Notes under the pieces: generated by a model
The model's input: the letters and a program-made list of their open reading frames with translations, nothing else
The model's database searches: none
What the model was told of the DNA's origin: nothing
Position numbers and translations under genes: made by a program
DNA from: Paracoccaceae bacterium
GTDB lineage: Bacteria; Pseudomonadota; Alphaproteobacteria; Rhodobacterales; Rhodobacteraceae
Assembly (NCBI GenBank): GCA_027486345.1
Contig: JAIXPH010000048.1
Span: 1 to 64,000, forward strand
Direction: 5' to 3'
Length of the DNA: 64,000 nt
In this document: in pieces, positions 42,246 through 49,840 of the stretch
Layout of the letters: each line of letters opens with the position of its first letter
Numbering within the stretch: position 1 is the stretch's first letter

Positions 42246-43165
42246 GAGGCCGGTTTATCCGCGCTTTCCTGCATCAGGGCAAGCCATTCGGCCCGGGCCT
42301 GCGCCAGCCGCCGACGGGTCAGGCAAAGCTGTTCGATCCGCAAGGCCCTGAGGGCCTCGGCCGCGTCGGTCCCGGCATGGCGTTGCTGCACCTGCCGCAG
42401 CATCCGGTTTGAGGGGCAATCCCAGAACGCTTCGGGCTCGGCCCGCAGCAGGCACAGGCAGGCACGGGCAAAGGCGGCCAGCAGGGCGGCATCCTCTTGC
42501 ACCAGCGTCAGCGCCACAAAGGGGGCCTCATGCCCCAGCAGCTCCCGCGCCGAGACCGGATCACAGGCCCAGCTGATCAGCGCCAAGCCCAAGGGGCGGG
42601 ACAGACGGTCTTCATCCTGCAAGGCCGCCAGCGCATCAAGAACCGCCCCCGGCGAATGGTGGCGCGCGAGGGTGGACAGATCGGTCTCACCCGCCAGCAG
42701 GGCCGCGCGCAGGGCGGTGCTGTCGCCGGCACCGACACGGGCAACGGCAGGCGCGGGCCGTTGGACCTGCGCCAAGGCGTCGTCCAGAAACTCCGCCATC
42801 CGGGCCGCCTCCGCGGGGTCGTGAAGCAGGCGTTGCAGCGGGGTGGCTAGCAGGGCCATGCCGACCCCAACCCATGCCGGAACGGTCTGCGCGGGCGGCA
42901 GCAGCAGCGCGATCCCCCGCCCCAGCAGCATGGACACTCCCGCCAAGGCCATGAGCAGGCCCGCCACCATGACGGCCCGCCCCGCGCGACCAATCGTCCA
43001 TGCCGCGAAATCCCGCGGCCATTCCGCGGGGCGCATCACCACATGCCACAGCAAGAAGGCCAGTCCCAGCGGGATCAGGACCGCCGTCCCGCCCCCCGCC
43101 CAACCCGCGACAAGCGCTCCAAGATACAAAAGAAACGTTGGTGCAAACGTCACGGAAAACGACAT
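42242..43165 (-). CDS. Membrane protein of unknown function between rimM and trmD
   Basis: A 307-aa protein. Three hydrophobic segments near residues 8-45 and 65-105 (FLLYLGALVAGWAGG, VMVAGLLMALAGVSMLLG) precede a soluble alpha-helical part with leucine/alanine-rich repeats (LLAAFARACLCLLRAEPEAF). The ATG at 43165 (MSFSVTFAPTFLLY) is chosen. Its stop overlaps trmD. The family is not recognised. The position inside a ribosome-maturation operon suggests a conserved local gene rather than random insertion. Confidence 0.65.
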   Translation of the reverse strand: MSFSVTFAPTFLLYLGALVAGWAGGGTAVLIPLGLAFLLWHVVMRPAEWPRDFAAWTIGRAGRAVMVAGLLMALAGVSMLLGRGIALLLPPAQTVPAWVGVGMALLATPLQRLLHDPAEAARMAEFLDDALAQVQRPAPAVARVGAGDSTALRAALLAGETDLSTLARHHSPGAVLDALAALQDEDRLSRPLGLALISWACDPVSARELLGHEAPFVALTLVQEDAALLAAFARACLCLLRAEPEAFWDCPSNRMLRQVQQRHAGTDAAEALRALRIEQLCLTRRRLAQARAEWLALMQESADKPAS

Positions 43166-43242
43166 CACAAAGAACCCGCACAAAAGCCCCCTGACGCGAG
43201 GGGGCGTCTCAAATGCGGAACATGCTGCCGCAGGTAGCGCTA

Positions 43243-43752
43243 TCAGTCCAGACCTTCGGGAAGATCGACGATCACCTTGCCCGCCTTCAGATCGACCGTC
43301 GGGACGACTGCCAAAGTAAAGGGCAAAAGCAGGGCAGATTTCATGCCGGGGCCAAGGATTTCCAGCAAATCCCCTGCGCCATGGTTGTGCACCGCGCGCA
43401 GCGTGCCGATCACGACACCGTCACTGTCCTGCACGGTCAGGCCGATCAGGTCGGCGTGGTAGAATTCATCATCCGGCAGCGACGGCAAACGGTCACGGTC
43501 GGCATAAAGGCTGACGCCTTTCAGCGCATCGGCCTGTTCCTTGGTCGCCACACCCGACAACCGCCCGCCAAGCCCGCCCGAGACGGAACGGGTCAGCTTG
43601 AGGGTGAAGGAGCGTGCGCCATCCTCGGTCCACAAGGGGCCGTAATCGGCAATCGCTTCGGGATCGGCGCAGAAGCTTTTCAGCCGCACCTCGCCCTGCA
43701 CGCCGAAAGACCCGGCGATGGCGCCGACGCAGATGCGGTCAGAAGGGGCCAT
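43243..43752 (-). CDS. rimM: 16S rRNA processing protein RimM
   Basis: A 169-aa ribosome maturation factor that helps assemble the 30S head by binding S19. The N-terminal RimM domain has [20 protein letters not shown]. The C-terminal PRC-barrel domain has [29 protein letters not shown] and [14 protein letters not shown]. The ATG at 43752 has GGAG six bases upstream and is preferred over ATG 43764. A strong hairpin separates it from rpsP. Confidence 0.94.
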   Translation of the reverse strand: MAPSDRICVGAIAGSFGVQGEVRLKSFCADPEAIADYGPLWTEDGARSFTLKLTRSVSGGLGGRLSGVATKEQADALKGVSLYADRDRLPSLPDDEFYHADLIGLTVQDSDGVVIGTLRAVHNHGAGDLLEILGPGMKSALLLPFTLAVVPTVDLKAGKVIVDLPEGLD

Positions 43753-43771
43753 GATCTGCTCCATGAAAGGA

Positions 43772-43799
43772 AAAGCCCCCGCAGGGATGCGGGGGCTTT
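43772..43799 (-). terminator. Hairpin between rpsP and rimM
   Basis: AAAGCCCCCGCA (43772-43783) pairs perfectly with TGCGGGGGCTTT (43788-43799) around GGGA. The minus strand reads a T-run after it. It probably acts as a partial terminator or attenuator, giving more S16 than RimM/TrmD. Confidence 0.8.
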
Positions 43800-43806
43800 C
43801 GGGGTC

Positions 43807-44160
43807 TTATGCCTCGGCCGGAGCGGCGGCGCGGGCGGCTTTCTTGGCGGCGCGTTCGGCCATCTGCTTGCCCGGCACGGCGGCCTTGGGGTTGGCGCGG
43901 ACGGTCTTGGCGATCACGCCAGCCGATTCAAGGAAGCGTGCCACGCGGTCGGTCGGCTGCGCGCCCTTGGCCAGCCATTCCTTGATGCGCTCGACGTCCA
44001 TCTTGATGCGGTCTTCGGCATCTTTGGCCAGCATCGGGTTGTAGGTGCCGACCTTTTCCAGGAAGCGGCCGTCGCGCGGCATGCGCGAGTCAGCGACGAC
44101 GATGGAATAGTGCGGGCGCTTCTTGGAACCACCACGGGCGAGACGGATCTTGGTAGCCAT
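43807..44160 (-). CDS. rpsP: 30S ribosomal protein S16
   Basis: A 117-aa S16 with the conserved start [38 protein letters not shown] and [20 protein letters not shown], and an Ala/Lys-rich C-terminal tail common in alphaproteobacteria. The GGAGT upstream of the ATG is clear. It follows the chorismate mutase gene by 61 nt. Confidence 0.97.
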   Translation of the reverse strand: MATKIRLARGGSKKRPHYSIVVADSRMPRDGRFLEKVGTYNPMLAKDAEDRIKMDVERIKEWLAKGAQPTDRVARFLESAGVIAKTVRANPKAAVPGKQMAERAAKKAARAAAPAEA

Positions 44161-44221
44161 GTGAATTACTCCTTTACGATGGCGTGCGACGGGCGGATGC
44201 GCCCGGTCATGGGTTGAACTG

Positions 44222-44518
44222 TCATTTCTGCAGTTTCTCGTGATGCCTGATCACCTCACCGATGATGAAGGTCAGGAATTTCTTGGCGAACTCCGGATCG
44301 AGGTCCGCCTCTTGGGCCAACCGCTCCAGCCGTTCGATCTGCCGCGCCTCACGCGACGGGTCGCTGGGCGGCAGGTCATGCGCCGCCTTCAGCCGCCCCA
44401 CGGCCTGTGTGTGCTTGAAGCGTTCGGCGAGCGTATAGACAAGGATGGCGTCCAGCCGATCAATCGACTGGCGGTGTTCCTTCAGGATCTCGGCGGCGCG
44501 CGTGGCGGCGTCGGTCAT
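44222..44518 (-). CDS. Chorismate mutase (AroQ type)
   Basis: A 98-aa all-helical enzyme converting chorismate to prephenate for Phe/Tyr synthesis. The AroQ pattern is [40 protein letters not shown] and [18 protein letters not shown]. The ATG at 44518 overlaps the stop of the upstream GNAT gene as ATGA. It is a free-standing mutase not fused to prephenate dehydratase. Confidence 0.92.
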   Translation of the reverse strand: MTDAATRAAEILKEHRQSIDRLDAILVYTLAERFKHTQAVGRLKAAHDLPPSDPSREARQIERLERLAQEADLDPEFAKKFLTFIIGEVIRHHEKLQK

Positions 44519-45063
44519 AGCGGCACTCCGGTGTGACGGTAGATGTGCAGGGTCGGGTCGCCATAGGCGGCCTCGGCGGCGGCGTCGCGACTTGCGCCCA
44601 GACGGATGGCAAGCCGGGCCGAGGCGTGGTTGCCTTCGGCGATGTAGCTGACGAACCCACCCGCGCCGAACTGCGCGACCGCATAGGGCAGCACGGCAAG
44701 CGCCGCCTCGGACGCATAGCCCTTGCCTTCGGCTTCGGCGGTCAGAACCCATCCGATCTCAGGCTCCGGGTCGCCTTTCTCGCGCCAGAGATACAGCCAG
44801 CCCAGCGCCGCATCATCGCCCTTGGCGGTGATCGTCCACATGCCGGTCCCAAGCAGCAGCCAGCCTGCGACACCTTCGCAGAAGTCCGCCCAAGCGCCGT
44901 CCTCGTCATAAGGCCCATCGATGTGCTTGGCGCGGTCCGAGGTGAACACCTCAAGATAGGCAGGCCAATCGGCCAGAACCGGAGGACGCAGGTGAAGACG
45001 ATCGGTGGTGAACACCGGCACAGAGGCGCAAAGCGCGCGGCGCAGGCTGTCAGGTCCCGTCAT
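44515..45063 (-). CDS. GNAT N-acetyltransferase (RimJ/RimL type), 1
   Basis: A 182-aa acetyltransferase. Features are TTDRLHLRPPVLADWPAYLE, DDAALGWLYLWREKG, IGWVLTAEAEGKGYASEAAL (acetyl-CoA loop) and GNHASARLAIRLGASR. Similar enzymes acetylate N-terminal residues or small molecules. It is the third of three tandem GNAT genes, overlapping both neighbours by 4 nt. Confidence 0.88.
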   Translation of the reverse strand: MTGPDSLRRALCASVPVFTTDRLHLRPPVLADWPAYLEVFTSDRAKHIDGPYDEDGAWADFCEGVAGWLLLGTGMWTITAKGDDAALGWLYLWREKGDPEPEIGWVLTAEAEGKGYASEAALAVLPYAVAQFGAGGFVSYIAEGNHASARLAIRLGASRDAAAEAAYGDPTLHIYRHTGVPL

Positions 45064-45578
45064 GCCGCCACCCCCGGATGCCGCCAGATGCCATAGGGGT
45101 GCGGGCCGTCAGGCTCTCCTTCACGTTCAAACCGCGCGCCAAGGCGTTCGGCCACGGCGATGGAGCGCGGGTTTTCATGAGCGATAAAGGAAATCACCGG
45201 CCCCATGCCCCAGACGCGGTAAGCATGGTCGCGGGCAGCCTTTGCCGCCTCGGTTGCATAGCCACGCCCTTCGAAGCCATCGAACAGATGCCAGCCCAAT
45301 TCAGGCTCTGGCCAGCCGTCGTGCAAGCTGACGCCAACCCGCCCGACAAACTCACCTTCGCGCGTGTCCACCGACCAATAGCCATAACCGCGCAAGGCCC
45401 AATGCCCGATGATGGCCAACAGGCCGCGCCACGCCTCAAAGCGCTCGCGCTTGCCACCGATGAAGCGGGTCCGCTCCGACTGGCCAAAGGCCACCAGCGT
45501 TTCCAGATCGCTCTCCCGCGGGGGGCGCAGGGTCAGGCGGTCAGTGGTCAGGGTGGGGATGGTGACGGCGAAGGTCAT
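45060..45578 (-). CDS. GNAT N-acetyltransferase (RimJ/RimL type), 2
   Basis: A 172-aa paralogue of the flanking genes. It has LTTDRLTLRPPRESDLETLV, GRVGVSLHDGWPEPELGW, the acetyl-CoA loop FDGFEGRGYATEAAKAARDH and ENPRSIAVAERLGARFE. Four-base overlaps (ATGA) on both sides imply one transcript and coupled translation. The substrate is unknown. Confidence 0.88.
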   Translation of the reverse strand: MTFAVTIPTLTTDRLTLRPPRESDLETLVAFGQSERTRFIGGKRERFEAWRGLLAIIGHWALRGYGYWSVDTREGEFVGRVGVSLHDGWPEPELGWHLFDGFEGRGYATEAAKAARDHAYRVWGMGPVISFIAHENPRSIAVAERLGARFEREGEPDGPHPYGIWRHPGVAA

Positions 45579-46087
45579 GCCAGCCTCCGCAGGTCATGCA
45601 CGATCACCACGTCGCCGGGATCGATCCCCGGACGGGCGCTGTCGATCCGTCCGCCCAACCGCAGACCCAAGGCGATGGAGCGCACATTGCCGGGGTCGAT
45701 GATGTTGGTGATCTCATCCCAGCCAAAGCGGCTGCGGACCCACCCCATCACGGCCCGTGCCGCCTCGAACGCGATGCCGCGCCCTTCGGCCTGCGGGACG
45801 ACCATCCAACCGAGTTCGGGTTCGGGGTACTCCTCGGCATGGAAGATGCCGACTTCACCAAGGTATTCGCCCGTCTGGCGGTCCTCGACACCAAAGGGAC
45901 CGTAGCCTTTCAGTGGCCAGAGTGCGACATCCGACGCCCAGGCACGCCACGCCGCCGCACGGTCGCGCGGCCCGCCTTCCCACAGGGAGCGATCCGACGC
46001 ATGGAACGCCGCGTGATGGCCGAAATCGGCCAACACCGGCATCCGCAGCGTCAATCGCTCGGTGGTAAGGATAGGTGCGAGCGTCAT
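45575..46087 (-). CDS. GNAT N-acetyltransferase (RimJ/RimL type), 3
   Basis: A 170-aa acetyltransferase. It has LTTERLTLRMPVLADFGHHA, GYLGEVGIFHAEEYPEPELG-like strands, VVPQAEGRGIAFEAARAVMG (acetyl-CoA loop) and DPGNVRSIALGLRLGGRID. Its start overlaps the ffh stop as ATGA. The three paralogues are clearly related yet diverged, so they are an old local duplication. Confidence 0.88.
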   Translation of the reverse strand: MTLAPILTTERLTLRMPVLADFGHHAAFHASDRSLWEGGPRDRAAAWRAWASDVALWPLKGYGPFGVEDRQTGEYLGEVGIFHAEEYPEPELGWMVVPQAEGRGIAFEAARAVMGWVRSRFGWDEITNIIDPGNVRSIALGLRLGGRIDSARPGIDPGDVVIVHDLRRLA

Positions 46088-47580
46088 TTCTTCCGCATCA
46101 GCCCCGGCAGGCCCGACGGCAACGTCATCCCACGCGGCATGCCGCCAAGGCCCGGCATCCCGCCAAGCCCTTGCTTCATGCCCTTTGCGGCCTCTTCCAA
46201 CTGTTCGGGCGTCATCTTGGACGGATCGGGCAGACCGCCCTTGCCCATCATCTGTTTCAGGGCCTGCTTCATCATGCCGCCCTTGCCCATCTTCTTCATC
46301 ATCTCGGCCATCTGCTTGTGCTGCTTCAGCAGACGGTTCAGATCGGCCACCTCCAGCCCGGCCCCCGCCGCGATCCGCTTTTTGCGGGACGCTTGCAGCA
46401 GGTCCGGGTTGGCGCGTTCCTTCTTGGTCATCGAGTTGATCAGCGCGATCTGGCGGCGCAGCATCTTGTCGTCGATCCCGGCCTCTTCGGCCTTTTTCGC
46501 CATGCCGCCCATGCCGGGTAGCATCCCCATCAGGCCCGACATGCCGCCCATCTTGATCATCTGCTCAAGCTGCATGCGAAGATCATTCATGTTGAACAGA
46601 CCCTTGGCAAAGCGCTTGGCCATGCGTTCGGCCTGCTCGGCCTCAAAGGTCTCTTGTGCCTTTTCGACCAGCGCGACGATGTCGCCCATGCCAAGGATGC
46701 GACCCGCCACACGCTCGGCCTCAAAGGTCTCCAGCGCGTCCATCTTCTCGCCAAGACCGACGAAGCGGATCGGCTTACCGGTGATGGCGCGCATCGACAG
46801 CGCTGCACCACCGCGCCCGTCGCCATCCATCCGCGTCAGTACGACGCCCGTGATGCCGACCTTGCCGTCAAACTCGGCGGCGACATTCACCGCATCCTGC
46901 CCTGTCAGACCATCCACCACCAACAGCGTCTCGCGCGGTTGGGCGATGTCACGGACGGCCTGCACCTCATCCATCAGCACTTCGTCGATGTGCAAACGGC
47001 CCGCGGTATCAAGGAACAACACATCATAGCCGCCCATCGCGGCCTGCGTCTTGGCGCGGCGGGCAATCTGCACCGCCGACTCGCCCTTGACGATGGGCAG
47101 GCTGTCCACACCGATCTGCGTGCCAAGGATGGCCAACTGCTCCATCGCCGCCGGACGGTTGGTGTCAAGGCTGGCCAGCAGCACCCGCTTGCCGTTGCGA
47201 TCCTTCAACCGCTTGGCCAGTTTCGCGGTCGTCGTGGTCTTGCCCGAACCTTGCAGACCGACCATCAGCACCGTCGCGGGCGGGTTGTCGATCTTCAGCG
47301 CATCAGGCTCGCCATCCCCGGCCAGCACGCGCACCAATTCGTCATGGACGAACTTGACCACCATCTGCCCCGGCGTGATCGACTTCGTCACCGCCGCACC
47401 CGTGGCCTTGTCCTGAACGCGCTTGATGAAATCGCGCGCCACCGGCAGGGAAACGTCGGCCTCCAGCAGGGCCACGCGCACTTCGCGCAGGGCGGCCACC
47501 ACATCGGCCTCGGTCAGCGCGCCCGCCTTGGTCAGGCGGTCGAATACACTGCCCAGACGTTCTGACAGGCTCTCGAACAT
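46084..47580 (-). CDS. ffh: Signal recognition particle protein Ffh
   Basis: A 498-aa SRP GTPase that targets nascent membrane proteins with 4.5S RNA and FtsY. The N domain is FESLSERLGSVFDRLTKAG. The G domain has GLQGSGKTTTTAKLA, DTNRPAAMEQL, VLFLDTAGRLHID and TRMDGDGRGGAALS. The methionine-rich M domain has GGMSGLMGMLPGMGGMAKKA and a Met/Gly-rich tail. The ATG at 47580 follows GGAG by six bases. It heads the run ffh-GNATx3-chorismate mutase-rpsP-rimM-trmD. Confidence 0.97.
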   Translation of the reverse strand: MFESLSERLGSVFDRLTKAGALTEADVVAALREVRVALLEADVSLPVARDFIKRVQDKATGAAVTKSITPGQMVVKFVHDELVRVLAGDGEPDALKIDNPPATVLMVGLQGSGKTTTTAKLAKRLKDRNGKRVLLASLDTNRPAAMEQLAILGTQIGVDSLPIVKGESAVQIARRAKTQAAMGGYDVLFLDTAGRLHIDEVLMDEVQAVRDIAQPRETLLVVDGLTGQDAVNVAAEFDGKVGITGVVLTRMDGDGRGGAALSMRAITGKPIRFVGLGEKMDALETFEAERVAGRILGMGDIVALVEKAQETFEAEQAERMAKRFAKGLFNMNDLRMQLEQMIKMGGMSGLMGMLPGMGGMAKKAEEAGIDDKMLRRQIALINSMTKKERANPDLLQASRKKRIAAGAGLEVADLNRLLKQHKQMAEMMKKMGKGGMMKQALKQMMGKGGLPDPSKMTPEQLEEAAKGMKQGLGGMPGLGGMPRGMTLPSGLPGLMRKK

Positions 47581-47752
47581 GGCGCACTCCGTTTTTTCAG
47601 CGATCAGGCCCCGATATGGGACCGGCGAGGGTGAGACCCAAGCCCAAAGCGGAACAGCACCCGTGGGCGCAACGCGCTGACGGATGGCGATCCCGGCCTT
47701 GGCCATGGGACCGGAAGCGAGCAGGCCTCCGGGGAATTCCGGGTCGCGTTAC

Positions 47753-47840
47753 GCCTTTGGCGCGCCAGAGTCAAGCCGACGCCACCGCGCATTCCCCCTT
47801 GCGGCGCGGCGCGGGATGCGGCCAGATACGCGCCAAAGGC
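47753..47840. promoter_or_regulatory. Inverted repeat pair upstream of the LysR gene
   Basis: GCCTTTGGCGCG (47753-47764) and CGCGCCAAAGGC (47829-47840) form a perfect 12-bp inverted repeat 64 nt apart. Each arm contains the small palindrome GCCTTTGGC. Paired sites suit a LysR-type regulator acting on itself or on ffh. The rest of the 303-nt divergent gap 47581-47883 shows no gene. Confidence 0.35.
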
Positions 47841-47883
47841 CGCGACCTAGACGCGACCCAGACCGGCGACAGGACCAATTCGC

Positions 47884-48768
47884 ATGGGCATCGACACCTG
47901 GGACGAAATCCGCACCGCCTATCAGGTCGCCCGTCTGGGCACGGTCTCTGGCGCGGCAGAGGTGCTGGGGGTCCACCACGCCACCGTCATCCGTCACATC
48001 GATGCGCTGGAAAAACGGCTGGGCACGCGGCTGTTTCAACGCCACGCCCGGGGCTACACGCCAACCGAAGCCGGGCAAGACCTGCTGTCGGTCGCGCAGA
48101 TGACGGATGAGCAATTCGCCCAGCTCGCCAGCCGGATCAAGGGCTTCGGCGAGACCGTGGCCGGTGAGCTGACCGTGACCGCCATCACCGGCATGGCCGA
48201 ACTGATCGCGCCAGTCTTTGCCCGGTTCCAGCAAGACCACCCCGATGTGATCATCCGCTTCCTGACAGACCTGCGCGTGTTCCGGCTGGACTATGGCGAG
48301 GCGCATGTCGCCATCCGCGCCGGCAACATGCCCGAAGAGCCCGACAATGTGGTGCAGCCGCTGGCCCGGCTGCGGACCGCCCTTTATGCCGCCCCCGCCT
48401 ACATCGACCGCCACGGGCGGCCCAAGGACGAAGCCGACCTGATCCACCACCGTTTCATCGGCACCGACAATCCCGAAAGCCGCGCCCCCTTTGCCCGGTG
48501 GATGCACGCCACCCTGCCGCGCGATGTGGTGACCTTCCGCGCCAGTGAGCCCCCGGCGATGGAGGCGGCGGTGACCAGCGGTGTCGGCCTTGGCTTTCTG
48601 ACCCTTCATGCCGCGCGCCGACACCCCGATCTGATCGAGGTGATGCCGACCCGCCCCGAATGGGACGCGCCCTTGTGGATCGTCACCCATGTCGACCTGC
48701 ACCGCACCCGCAAGGTGCAGGCCTTTCTCGCCGCGCTGAAAGAGGCGGCCAAGGGTTGGGATCTGTGA
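47884..48768 (+). CDS. LysR-family transcriptional regulator
   Basis: A 294-aa regulator. The winged HTH is IRTAYQVARLGTVSGAAEVL, GVHHATVIRHIDALEKRLGT and RLFQRHARGYTPTEAGQDLL. The effector-binding domain follows (TVTAITGMAELIAPVF, VAIRAGNMPEEPDNV). The start is ATG 47884. Its stop overlaps the GTG start of the exporter gene, so it likely controls that gene. Confidence 0.93.
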   Translation: MGIDTWDEIRTAYQVARLGTVSGAAEVLGVHHATVIRHIDALEKRLGTRLFQRHARGYTPTEAGQDLLSVAQMTDEQFAQLASRIKGFGETVAGELTVTAITGMAELIAPVFARFQQDHPDVIIRFLTDLRVFRLDYGEAHVAIRAGNMPEEPDNVVQPLARLRTALYAAPAYIDRHGRPKDEADLIHHRFIGTDNPESRAPFARWMHATLPRDVVTFRASEPPAMEAAVTSGVGLGFLTLHAARRHPDLIEVMPTRPEWDAPLWIVTHVDLHRTRKVQAFLAALKEAAKGWDL

Positions 48769-49658
48769 CGCTCACCCCCTCGCTGCGCGGCCATCTGGCG
48801 ATGCTGCTGTTTTCGGCGCTGGTTGCGGGCTCCTTCTCGCTGGGCTCCATGGCCGCGCCCTTTGTTGATCCCATGGCGCTGACGGCGCTGCGCTTTCTGC
48901 TGGCGGGGGCTCTGGTGGGCATCGCGGCCCATCTCACCGGCACGCTGCGGCGGTCGATGCTGGCGGCCCCGTGGCGCTACCTGATCCTCGGCCTGCTGCT
49001 GGCGGCCTATTTCGTCCTGATGTTTCAGGGTCTGAAAACCGCCGAGGCAGTCTCGACCTCCGCCGTCTTCACCCTGACGCCGCCGATGGCTGCCCTCTTC
49101 GGCTGGTTCACCCTGCGCCAGCGCACCACGCCGCGCATGGCGTTGGCGTTGGTGATCGGCGCAATCGGCGCGCTCTGGGTGATCTTCCGCGCCGATCTTC
49201 ACGCCCTGCTCAACCTGCATGTCGGCAAGGGCGAGGCGATCTTCTTCTTCGGCTGCGTCTCCCATGCGCTTTACGCGCCGCTGGTCCGCAAGTTCAACCG
49301 GGGCGAACACCCCGTCGCCTTCACCTTCGGGATGCTGGTCGCGGGTTGGCTCGCGCTCAGCCTTGCCGGGTGGCCCGCCATCCGCGCCACCGACTGGGTG
49401 GCCCTGCCCGGCATCGTCTGGATCACGCTGGTCTATGTCGCGGTGGCGGCCAGCGCGATGACCTTCGTGCTGCTGCAATACGCCGCCCTGCGCCTGCCGT
49501 CGGCGAAAGTGATGGCCTATACCTATCTCGTGCCAAGCTGGGTGATCCTGTGGGAAATCGCGCTGGGCCGCGGCACACCGCCCGTCGCCATCCTCTTGGG
49601 CGTCGGACTGTCGATCCTTGCCCTGACCTTGCTCCTGAAAGACGAAGGACAGGGTTGA
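48765..49658 (+). CDS. EamA/DMT-family transporter
   Basis: A 297-aa inner-membrane protein with about ten helices in two EamA repeats (LAMLLFSALVAGSFSLGSMA, YLILGLLLAAYFVLMFQGL, then AIFFFGCVSHALYAPLVRKF, YAALRLPSAKVMAYTYLVPS). DMT members often export amino acids or metabolites. The GTG start at 48765 overlaps the LysR stop (GTGA). The substrate cannot be predicted. A structured repeat follows the stop. Confidence 0.9.
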   Translation: MTLTPSLRGHLAMLLFSALVAGSFSLGSMAAPFVDPMALTALRFLLAGALVGIAAHLTGTLRRSMLAAPWRYLILGLLLAAYFVLMFQGLKTAEAVSTSAVFTLTPPMAALFGWFTLRQRTTPRMALALVIGAIGALWVIFRADLHALLNLHVGKGEAIFFFGCVSHALYAPLVRKFNRGEHPVAFTFGMLVAGWLALSLAGWPAIRATDWVALPGIVWITLVYVAVAASAMTFVLLQYAALRLPSAKVMAYTYLVPSWVILWEIALGRGTPPVAILLGVGLSILALTLLLKDEGQG

Positions 49659-49672
49659 CCCTTCCCCTGCCC

Positions 49673-49821
49673 CTTCCCCGTTGCGCAAATATCCCGCCGG
49701 GGGAGTCGCCCGGCCTGCCGGGCGACGGGGGCCGCGCAGGCCCCCCGCGCTTTGTCCTGCGCCCTGCGCAGGGCAAAGCTTGCAGCGTGCGGGAAAGGCC
49801 CATGGGCCTTTCCCGCGCCGT
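49673..49821 (+). repeat. Intergenic structured repeat, copy e (long form, four hairpins)
   Basis: Core CCCCGTTGCGCAAATATCCC, then GTCGCCCGGC/GCCGGGCGAC (49705-49726), GGGGGCC/GGCCCCC, a GCTTTGTCCTGCGC stem with one G-U pair (49749-49779) and a 28-nt perfect palindrome built on GCGGGAAAGGCC (49789-49816). It has the same order as copy d, and it separates the convergent exporter and aldehyde dehydrogenase genes. Confidence 0.8.
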
Positions 49822-49840
49822 CAGATCACCGTCGCAGCGC

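Noticed and set aside
47581-47883. 4.5S SRP RNA gene next to ffh
   Set aside because: The GGAAG-type apical motif region and a long hairpin were looked for in the gap and not found.
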